Source of the DNA: a bacterium | GTDB lineage: Bacteria > Sumerlaeota > Sumerlaeia > MVZB01 | DNA: 43,790 bases | Direction of reading: 5' to 3' | NCBI GenBank assembly: GCA_021372575.1 | Contig: JAJFUE010000096.1 | Location: forward strand, 1-43,790 | Shown: in pieces, positions 32,628 to 38,478 of the stretch | Layout: the number at the start of each line of letters is the position of its first letter | How positions within the stretch are numbered: position 1 is the stretch's first letter | Program-made: the position numbers and the translations under genes | Notes under the pieces: model-generated | The model's input: the letters and a program-made list of their open reading frames with translations, nothing else | Database searches by the model: none | What the model was told of the DNA's origin: nothing

Positions 32628-32851
32628 TATAGCTGGTCGCGCTTATCGAGTTTGCCTTGCGGGGCTCGGCGCAGGGGTTTGCCCTGCCAGCCGCCGATGA
32701 CCTCTTCGAAATATCCTTCAGGCCAGCCCTCGCCTACTTCGCGGCGCACGACACTTGCGAGGTATCGAGACATGGAAAGACCGCGTGCGCGGGCGCGCTC
32801 GCGCAGCTTCTTCGCGAGCTCTTCCCGAATGTAAAAATGCATTTGCGGCAT
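32627..32851 (-). CDS. vapB: VapB-like antitoxin (ribbon-helix-helix type)
   Basis: A 74-residue protein from ATG 32851, chosen because GGAGG lies 8 bases upstream; a start six codons earlier lacks this. The N-terminal MPQMHFYIREELAKKLRERA with RGLSMSRYLASVVRREV fits a ribbon-helix-helix DNA-binding domain. The C-terminal part (WPEGYFEEVIGGW) would bind the toxin. It overlaps vapC by one base. The inverted repeat CCACATA-N9-TATGTGG at 32864-32886, just upstream, is the likely operator for autorepression. Confidence 0.87.
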   Translation of the reverse strand: MPQMHFYIREELAKKLRERARARGLSMSRYLASVVRREVGEGWPEGYFEEVIGGWQGKPLRRAPQGKLDKRDQL

Positions 32852-32863
32852 CGTTTGTTCCTC

Positions 32864-32886
32864 CCACATATCACGCTTGTATGTGG
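32864..32886. promoter_or_regulatory. Operator-like inverted repeat before vapBC
   Basis: CCACATA (32864-32870) and TATGTGG (32880-32886) are perfect 7-bp arms 9 bases apart, starting 12 bases before the antitoxin start. Ribbon-helix-helix antitoxins bind such sites. It also lies before the rightward ferredoxin gene. Confidence 0.55.
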
Positions 32887-32945
32887 TATATTTGCATTAA
32901 ATCCGTTTCTGGGTGTGCGGTCAAGCCGTGTCGGCTTGGGGCGGT

Positions 32946-33197
32946 GTGAAATTGGATGATTTTCTCGAGCGCAAGATCGGCGGGCTGATGGTGCGCATCG
33001 ACCGCGGCCAGTGCATCGGGACGACGAACTGCATCAAGGTCGCCGGCGACGTGTTCGTGCTCGACGGCGAGCGCATCTGCTCGTTCGTCGGCGAGCCGGC
33101 ACGGCCCGAACGCGAACGGCTCATCGAGGCGTGCCGCGTCTGCCCGGTGCAGGCGCTGATCGTCATCGACGAAAACGGCAACCAGATCGTGCCGTAG
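32946..33197 (+). CDS. Single-cluster ferredoxin
   Basis: About 83 residues from GTG 32946 (GGGG a few bases upstream; GTG 32913 would add 11 residues). The protein has IGGLMVRIDRGQCIGTTNC, then KVAGDVFVLD and CRVCPVQALIVID. The pattern C-x5-C ... C-x2-C-P has Thr where the usual second cluster Cys stands (CIGTTNC instead of CxxCxxC). This is typical of ferredoxins carrying a 3Fe-4S cluster, or a 4Fe-4S with a non-Cys ligand. It would carry single electrons in the cytoplasm; partners are unknown. No neighbouring oxidoreductase is present. Confidence 0.88.
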   Translation: MKLDDFLERKIGGLMVRIDRGQCIGTTNCIKVAGDVFVLDGERICSFVGEPARPERERLIEACRVCPVQALIVIDENGNQIVP

Positions 33198-33201
33198 AAT
33201 G

Positions 33202-33236
33202 GGTTCGCAGTCCCGCTTCAGGCGGAACTACGAACC
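33202..33236. repeat. Complete dispersed hairpin element (GGTTCGCAGT...ACTACGAACC)
   Basis: A 35-bp near-perfect hairpin: GGTTCGCAGTCCCGC pairs with GGCGGAACTACGAACC around TTCA. One arm and the centre recur inside ccsBA at 13026-13051. It lies between the ferredoxin stop and the tRNA promoter. Confidence 0.8.
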
Positions 33237-33261
33237 GAAACAAAAACTTTCCACAGACGCC

Positions 33262-33291
33262 TTGACATCGCCCCCGGCGATTGATTATAAA
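33262..33291 (+). promoter_or_regulatory. Promoter of tRNA-Gly
   Basis: TTGACA (33262-33267) and TATAAA (33286-33291) are separated by 18 bases, a near-consensus housekeeping sigma promoter. Transcription would start about 35 bases before the tRNA. Confidence 0.8.
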
Positions 33292-33332
33292 GGGAATTCG
33301 GGCGCGTGGTGGAAGCCACGCGACCACGGTAG

Positions 33333-33408
33333 GCGGGAATAGCTCAGTTGGTAGAGCGCCACCTTGCCAAGGTGGATGTCGCCGGTTCGAGTCCGGTTTC
33401 CCGCTCCA
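33333..33408 (+). tRNA. tRNA-Gly: tRNA-Gly (anticodon GCC)
   Basis: A complete cloverleaf: acceptor GCGGGAA / TTCCCGC, D-arm GCTC-AGTTGGTA-GAGC, anticodon arm CCACC-TTGCCAA-GGTGG with GCC at 33366-33368, variable ATGTC, T-arm GCCGG-TTCGAGT-CCGGT, discriminator T and encoded CCA (33406-33408). A near-consensus promoter precedes it and a strong terminator follows. Confidence 0.97.
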
Positions 33409-33416
33409 TCTTTTTG

Positions 33417-33448
33417 CCCGCCGGGCGGCTTTCCGTCCGGCGGGTTTT
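33417..33448 (+). terminator. Rho-independent terminator of tRNA-Gly
   Basis: A 12-bp stem CCCGCCGGGCGG / CCGTCCGGCGGG (one G-T pair) with a 4-base loop is followed by TTTT. Confidence 0.9.
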
Positions 33449-33527
33449 CTTATTTCATACAGTCCGATTGCCAAACGCCTGCCAAAACGAGTAAAAGATT
33501 AGGATTCTCCGGAGAGGCCGCACCGGC

Positions 33528-35171
33528 TTGAGCGAGAAGAGACAAATCCTGAAATCCGCCGGCGTCGTGGGGTTTTACACGCTGCTGTCGCGCATGACCG
33601 GCTTGATCCGCGACGCGATCATGACGGCGGTATTCGGCAACAGCCGGCTGCAGGATATTTTTCAGGTCGCGTTCGAGCTTCCCAACACCGTGCGGCGCGT
33701 GATGGGCGAAGGGGCGCTGAGCGCGTTCCTCGTGCCACTCCTGAGCGAGCGCCGCAAGCAGTCGGGCGAAGCCGCCGGCTGGGAATTCTTCAATCGCGCC
33801 TGCAACTTCACGACGCTCGTCGCGCTGATCATCACGATGGTCGGCATGGTGTTCTCCAAGGAGTGTTTCCTGCTCTTCGGCGGCCTCGGCCTCAAGATTG
33901 GAAGCGGCCACGTCAGCGCGGCTGATCTGCACGCGTATATTGAAATCGGCACGCGCATGACGCGGCTCATGTTTCCGTTCGTGATCGCGCTGACGCTCGC
34001 GTCGGTGTTCATGGGCGGCTGCCACGCGCTGCGCCACTTCACGATGCCGTCGCTCGGCTCGGTGTTGCTGAACCTGACGACGATCACCGCCGGCACGCTC
34101 GCGATCAAATATTCGTGGTCGGACAACAAGGCCGTGCTCGCGATGTGCTGGGCCGTGCTGATCGGCGGCTACTCGCGGCTGCTGCTGATGGCGCCGGTGT
34201 TGTGGAAGGCCGGCTGGCGCTGGCGGCCGTCGCTGAGCCTGCGCGACCCGGAGATGCTGCGCCTCATGCAGATGATGGGCCTCGCCGTCGGCACGATGAT
34301 GTTCAGCCAGGTCAACATCATCGTCGGCAACCAGTTCGCGATGTGGATGGGCGAGGGGATCAAGAGCGCGCTGACGTTCAGCCAGCGGCTGATCCAGTTC
34401 CCGATGGCGCTCACGGCAACCGCCGCCGCGACCGGCATGCTGCCGCAGCTGACGGCGTGCCTGCTCGACGGCCGCCACAAGGAACTGCGCGAGCTGATGG
34501 CGTTCACCAAGCGGCTCGAGATGCTGCTGATCAACCCGGCGATGTTGGGGCTGATCTTTTTTGGCGAGCCGATCCTGCGCCTGATTTACGAGCATCACCG
34601 CTGGACGCCGCAGGCCACGCACGAAACCTACATCGCGCTGCTGTGGTATTCGCCGTGCCTGCTGCCGATGGGCTGGCTGCGGCTGGTGACCCCGCTGTTT
34701 TACGCGCGCAAGGATCTCTACACGCCGTTCAAGGCCGCGTTCATCGACCTGTTCATCAACATCGTCGTCAACTGGTTCTTCGCGACGTGCACGCCGATGC
34801 GGCAGGGCGGCCTGGCGCTCGCCAACACGATTTCGACGCTCGCCAATTACCTGCTGCTGGCGTGGTATCTCAAGCGCCTATATCCGTCGGCCGTGATCGG
34901 CGAGGCCGGCGAACGGCCGCGTATCGCCGAGACGTTCTGGAAATCGATGACGGCCGGCCTCATCGCGTGCGGCATTGGCCGGCTCGTGTATTCGGGCCTC
35001 GTCGCGTGGCGCGGCATGGCCCACGGCACGATCGAACAGGCGTTATACCTGTTCCCTGTCATCGCCGGCGTGGCGGCCCTTTACTTCCTGCTCGCGCACG
35101 CGCTGCGCGTCCCGGACTCCGACAAGGCCGCCGACACGATCCTGCGCAAGCTGAAATTGCGGCGGGGATAA
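33528..35171 (+). CDS. murJ: Lipid II flippase MurJ (MviN)
   Basis: A 547-residue polytopic inner-membrane protein of the MOP superfamily. It flips lipid II to the outer face for peptidoglycan synthesis. Family features include the N-terminal SAGVVGFYTLLSRMTGLIRD with FGNSRLQDIFQVAFELPN and RRVMGEGALSAFLVPLLSE, basic residues typical of the central cavity, and mid-protein FSQRLIQFPMALTATAAATG. About 14 hydrophobic spans are visible. The start is a TTG at 33528 with GGAGAGG about 10 bases upstream; no better ATG precedes the conserved region. It follows the tRNA terminator, stands alone, and ends convergent to the DUF188 gene. Confidence 0.95.
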   Translation: MSEKRQILKSAGVVGFYTLLSRMTGLIRDAIMTAVFGNSRLQDIFQVAFELPNTVRRVMGEGALSAFLVPLLSERRKQSGEAAGWEFFNRACNFTTLVALIITMVGMVFSKECFLLFGGLGLKIGSGHVSAADLHAYIEIGTRMTRLMFPFVIALTLASVFMGGCHALRHFTMPSLGSVLLNLTTITAGTLAIKYSWSDNKAVLAMCWAVLIGGYSRLLLMAPVLWKAGWRWRPSLSLRDPEMLRLMQMMGLAVGTMMFSQVNIIVGNQFAMWMGEGIKSALTFSQRLIQFPMALTATAAATGMLPQLTACLLDGRHKELRELMAFTKRLEMLLINPAMLGLIFFGEPILRLIYEHHRWTPQATHETYIALLWYSPCLLPMGWLRLVTPLFYARKDLYTPFKAAFIDLFINIVVNWFFATCTPMRQGGLALANTISTLANYLLLAWYLKRLYPSAVIGEAGERPRIAETFWKSMTAGLIACGIGRLVYSGLVAWRGMAHGTIEQALYLFPVIAGVAALYFLLAHALRVPDSDKAADTILRKLKLRRG

Positions 35172-35180
35172 GAAATACTT

Positions 35181-35196
35181 TTCTCTGCGTCTCTGC
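35181..35196 (+). repeat. Two 8-bp words TCTCTGCG after murJ
   Basis: TCTCTGCG is repeated twice, followed by ACAAATTTTTTT, between the convergent murJ and DUF188 genes. Related TCTCTGTG octamers form an array at 37297-37328. Confidence 0.6.
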
Positions 35197-35207
35197 GACA
35201 AATTTTT

Positions 35208-35690
35208 TTAATCCGAATTCCTGCGGGTCTCGTCCAGCAATTTGCCGAGGGCCTGCGCGAAGCGGTGGCGGTCGCGCTGGGCAAGCGGGCGCGGGCCGCT
35301 CGTCATGGGATCGAGCACGCCGGCGTCGCGCAGGCCCATCGTGAGGTCGCGCATCGCCAGGCGCACGCCGATGTTGGACGGATCAAATATTTCGCCGCGG
35401 TTTTCGATGACGCGCGCGCCGCGCGCGATGGCCGCGGCAGCCAGCGGGATGTCCTGCGTGACGATAATATCGCCCGCCTCGCAGTGTTCGACGATCCAGT
35501 CATCGACGGCGTCGGGGCCGCTCGGGATGCGGACGACCTCGATCCCCGCGCCGCGGTCGCGCATGGCCGTGGCCGTGACCATCAAGACTTTCACGCCGTG
35601 CCGCGCGGCTGCGCGCTCGATGAGTTCCTTGACAGGGCACGCGTCGGCATCGACGATGATTCGGGTGGGGAGTGATATGTTGTTCGCCAA
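35208..35690 (-). CDS. YaiI/YqxD family protein (DUF188, UPF0178)
   Basis: About 160 residues. The start is TTG 35690, which has GAGGAGGG at an ideal distance; a longer frame from TTG 35738 would take its first residues from the inverted repeat at 35717-35756 and is unlikely. The DUF188 pattern is clear: RIIVDADACPVKELIERAA, then VLMVTATAMR, GPDAVDDWIVEHCEAGDIIV and TQDIPLAAAAIARGARVIEN. Acidic residues in these segments resemble PIN-like nuclease sites, but the function of the family is not established. The last ~40 residues are Arg-rich. It converges on murJ. Confidence 0.9.
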   Translation of the reverse strand: MANNISLPTRIIVDADACPVKELIERAAARHGVKVLMVTATAMRDRGAGIEVVRIPSGPDAVDDWIVEHCEAGDIIVTQDIPLAAAAIARGARVIENRGEIFDPSNIGVRLAMRDLTMGLRDAGVLDPMTSGPRPLAQRDRHRFAQALGKLLDETRRNSD

Positions 35691-35716
35691 AGCGCCCTCC
35701 TCAAAAACATGATCCG

Positions 35717-35814
35717 GGAATTCCGGTTCGGAGTTCAAACTTAAGTTTGCCTGAGCACGGACAAATTAATTCAACCTCAAGCAAACTGAAGTTTGAACTC
35801 CGAACAAGAACTCC
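35717..35814. repeat. Inverted pair of the ~35-bp dispersed arm, inside-out order
   Basis: Arms 35717-35756 and 35776-35814 are reverse complements and match the arms at 9382-9475, but the outer and inner ends are swapped. Core AAGTTTGAACTCCGAAC. The pair lies between the divergent DUF188 and symporter genes and so forms most of both leaders; each arm starts a short open frame (TTGAACTCCGAA, reading as M-N-S-E). Confidence 0.8.
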
Positions 35815-35832
35815 GCCATCAATGGATTGCGC

Positions 35833-37197
35833 ATGACGGTTGTTCTTTACAGCGCTGCCTTGCTCGCGTTGGGCTGGTGGTTCCGCCGCGATGCCGCCGA
35901 TGGGGCCGGGTTTTTCCTGGCCGGGCGCAAGCTTGCCACGTGGCAGGTCGGGTTCGCTTTAGCCGCGATGGGGTTCGGCGGCTCGGCGATCCTGATCGCG
36001 TCATCGCTGGTCTATGCGCACGGGCTCGCCGGCCTGTGGTTTACCGGGTCGGTGGCCCTGGGTTTTATCGCGAACGGCTTGTTCATTGCCCGCCGCGTGC
36101 GTGCGAGCGGCGCGCATTCGCTCGCGCATTTCGTCGAGATGCAATACGGCCGGCCGGCGCGGCGGATGACGTCGGCGCTGCTGGTCGTCTGCGCGATGGC
36201 GTTCTTCGGCCTCACGATCAAAAGCTTTTCGCTCCTGCTCGGGCCGTTCGCCGAAGGGGTGGGCTGGCTCGCGGTTGCCGGCCGCGCGGAGATCGTCGCC
36301 TGCGCGGTGATCCTCGCCTACACGCTGCTGGGCGGCCACAAGGCCATCGCGGCGACCGATCCGCTCCAGATCGCGCTCATCGTGGCCGGACTTGCGCTGG
36401 CGCTGCTGCCGCTCGGGATCGCGCGCGCACCGCTCAGCGCGCTGCCGGCCGGCATGATGCGGTTGCCGTTCGGCCCGGGCGCCGGGCCGATGTTCGCATT
36501 CAACATGATCGTGCTGATGGGCCTTGCCGGCGTGGTCGGCGGCGACGTGTTCTCGAAAATCCTGAGCGCGCGCGACGAAACGTCGGCCTCGCGCGGCGCG
36601 GTGATCGGCGGGCTGACGCTCGGCGCGCTGGCGGTCATCGTCGCGCTGCTGGCGCTTTGCGCGCGGGCGCTGCTGCCGGGCCTCGCCGAGCCGACGCTCG
36701 CGATCCCGATGCTTGCGCGCGAACTCCTGCCGCCGGCGCTGTTCGAGCTGATCGTGCTGGCAATTCTCGGCGCGCTGATATCGACCGGCGACGCCGTGCT
36801 GCTGACCGGCGCGACGGTGCTGACGCTCGACGTGCTGCGGCTTGACGAGCGCGTGAGCGCCTGGCCGGTCCGGGCGGTGACGCTCGGCCTCGCGCTCGGC
36901 GGACTCGGGCTGGCGCTCTGGCTCGGCCGACTGCTCAAGATCATGCAGTTCGGCTATACGCTGCTGGTGGCGGGCGTCGTGATGCCCGTGCTGATCACGC
37001 TCATTGTCGGCGAGCGGCGCAAACCCGCGAGCGGCTGGGCGATGGCGTCGATGATCGCGGGCCTTGCCGGCGCGGTCGCATGCCAGGCCGCGCAGTCGTT
37101 TTACCCCGCCGTTCCGCGTGTGTTCGAGCCGGCAACGATCGGCGCAGCCGCGGCGGGGGCCCTGATGCTGATCGGGATCTTTGCGGGCCGGAATTAA
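35833..37197 (+). CDS. Sodium:solute symporter family transporter
   Basis: A 454-residue inner-membrane protein from ATG 35833 (TTG 35827 is a possible earlier start; no SD is visible because the leader is repeat DNA). SSS-family features: FFLAGRKLATWQVGFALAAMGFGGSAILIA near the N-terminus, then ARRVRASGAHSLAHFVEMQYG, LGGHKAIAATDPLQ, and later GALISTGDAVLLTGATVL. About 12-13 hydrophobic spans are visible. Such proteins couple sodium entry to uptake of sugars, amino acids or other solutes; the substrate is not readable here. It ends convergent with the methyltransferase gene, with a large nested hairpin between. Confidence 0.87.
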   Translation: MTVVLYSAALLALGWWFRRDAADGAGFFLAGRKLATWQVGFALAAMGFGGSAILIASSLVYAHGLAGLWFTGSVALGFIANGLFIARRVRASGAHSLAHFVEMQYGRPARRMTSALLVVCAMAFFGLTIKSFSLLLGPFAEGVGWLAVAGRAEIVACAVILAYTLLGGHKAIAATDPLQIALIVAGLALALLPLGIARAPLSALPAGMMRLPFGPGAGPMFAFNMIVLMGLAGVVGGDVFSKILSARDETSASRGAVIGGLTLGALAVIVALLALCARALLPGLAEPTLAIPMLARELLPPALFELIVLAILGALISTGDAVLLTGATVLTLDVLRLDERVSAWPVRAVTLGLALGGLGLALWLGRLLKIMQFGYTLLVAGVVMPVLITLIVGERRKPASGWAMASMIAGLAGAVACQAAQSFYPAVPRVFEPATIGAAAAGALMLIGIFAGRN

Positions 37198-37202
37198 ATC
37201 AC

Positions 37203-37383
37203 CACGCAAAAACGCAAAACTGCAAAACTCGCAAAAAATTCAATTCCGATCGCAGAGAGGCAGAGGCGGAGAACAAAGCCCCCGATTTGAATGATTTCTC
37301 TGTGTCTCTGATTCTCCGTGTCTCTGTGAGATATGAAATTTGTGTATTTTTGCGGGTTTTGCTGTTTTGCGTTTTTGCGTGAT
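37203..37383. repeat. Nested inverted word arrays (GCAAAA outside, GCAGAG/TCTCTGTG inside)
   Basis: The outer arms, 37203-37241 (GCAAAAAC-type words) and 37335-37383, are complementary. The inner arms, 37252-37276 (GCAGAGGC-type) and 37297-37328 (four octamers TCTCTGTG, TCTCTGAT, TCTCCGTG, TCTCTGTG), are also complementary. The whole lies in the 198 bases between convergent genes and could act as a two-way terminator. The outer word type recurs at 17605-17692. Confidence 0.82.
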
Positions 37384-37395
37384 GCTTGGATTTAT

Positions 37396-38469
37396 TTAGC
37401 GCGGCTTTGCGCCTGCCAGGACGAAGAAATTCGGGATTTCGCCGGATGCGGCGAGTTTCTTGTCCTCGGCCATGATCTTGCGCAGCCAGGCGTTCGCCTC
37501 TTCGTCGGCCGGATTGTAATTGTGGATCGTCTGCTCGAGGAGCGGCATGACGAGGCCGCCGCCGAGATTGTATTTTTCGTTAATATTAAAATATTGCATC
37601 AATGCGGGGAGGATCGCGTCGGAGCGGATCGATTCGAAGGGGGAATTTTTTTGGACTTCCCATTGATCCCTAAAATGCAGTTCGCGAATCACGGCTCCGC
37701 TTCGGTCGAGCTTCAGCCGGTCGGGGAGCATGGCGTGCCAGCGGCGCACGTGCTGTTTGACTGAATCCGGATATTGCAGCCAGCGCGGGCCGACGTAGTC
37801 CTCCATGAACAACTCGCCGCCGGGCTTGAGCGAGCCGGCCAGTTCGCGCGCGAGGTGCTCAATGCCGATGACGTGATGCAGCGCATGAATCGCAACGCAT
37901 GCGTCGTAGCGCCCGGCCGGCAGCGAAATCGTATTCAAGTCGCCGGCGATATATTTAATATTATAATTTAATTTTTCATATTCGCGCTGGGCGCGGGCCG
38001 CCAGCTGTTCAGAGATGTCGTTGGCTGCGACTTCCTTCGCGAGGCCCATGTCGATCAGGATGCGGGCGTGAAGACCCTCGCCGGCAGCCGGAACGAACAC
38101 GCGATCGAACGTGCGCCCGTGCGACTTGAGCCACTGCCAGAAATCAGGCGCGGCGAGGCCCGGCGCGCGATAGAACATCTCGCGCGCGACGGAATGCTCG
38201 AGGAAATGGCCCAGCGTCGCGGGTGAATTCTTATCCGACTGATCCGACTGATCCGTTTCTTCGGCAAACCCCGCCCAGAAGCGGCCCTCGATTTCGCAAA
38301 ACTCCCGGTATTCGCGCGATTTCAAAAACCGCCCGCGCTTCTTTTCAGTCTCCAAATCCTGCAAAAGATAACGCTTGTCTTTCGGCGGCAGCCGGCGCCA
38401 CAGCGAACGCGCGGCTTGCGCCAGCGGCCGCGGCAGACAACGGGCGATGCCTTCGGCAAGCGATTTCAT
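37396..38469 (-). CDS. Class I SAM-dependent methyltransferase
   Basis: A 357-residue protein. The Rossmann-type motif I is VFVPAAGEGLHARILIDMG (around residues 123-141), followed by NDISEQLAARA (motif II acid), AGDLNTISLPAGRYDACVAI, HALHHV and LKPGGELFMEDYVG, as in small-molecule or lipid/sugar methyltransferases. The N-terminal ~100 residues are charged and helical. Residues ~72-79 repeat Asp-Gln-Ser, encoded by a 9-bp word array (38231-38257). It starts 9 bases after the glycosyltransferase-like gene and is surely co-transcribed with it. The pair may modify a glycan or lipid; the substrate is unknown. Confidence 0.87.
   Translation of the reverse strand: MKSLAEGIARCLPRPLAQAARSLWRRLPPKDKRYLLQDLETEKKRGRFLKSREYREFCEIEGRFWAGFAEETDQSDQSDKNSPATLGHFLEHSVAREMFYRAPGLAAPDFWQWLKSHGRTFDRVFVPAAGEGLHARILIDMGLAKEVAANDISEQLAARAQREYEKLNYNIKYIAGDLNTISLPAGRYDACVAIHALHHVIGIEHLARELAGSLKPGGELFMEDYVGPRWLQYPDSVKQHVRRWHAMLPDRLKLDRSGAVIRELHFRDQWEVQKNSPFESIRSDAILPALMQYFNINEKYNLGGGLVMPLLEQTIHNYNPADEEANAWLRKIMAEDKKLAASGEIPNFFVLAGAKPR
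38231..38257 (-). repeat. Three 9-bp words inside the methyltransferase gene
   Basis: On the plus strand TTATCCGAC, TGATCCGAC and TGATCCGTT follow each other. In the gene they read as a repeated Asp-Gln-Ser segment in a poorly conserved region. Confidence 0.7.
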
Positions 38470-38478
38470 GAACGTGTT

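Noticed and set aside
36001-37209. 402-codon open frame on the minus strand
   Set aside because: Shadow of the symporter gene; translation is almost only Arg, His, Asp, Gln and Ala.
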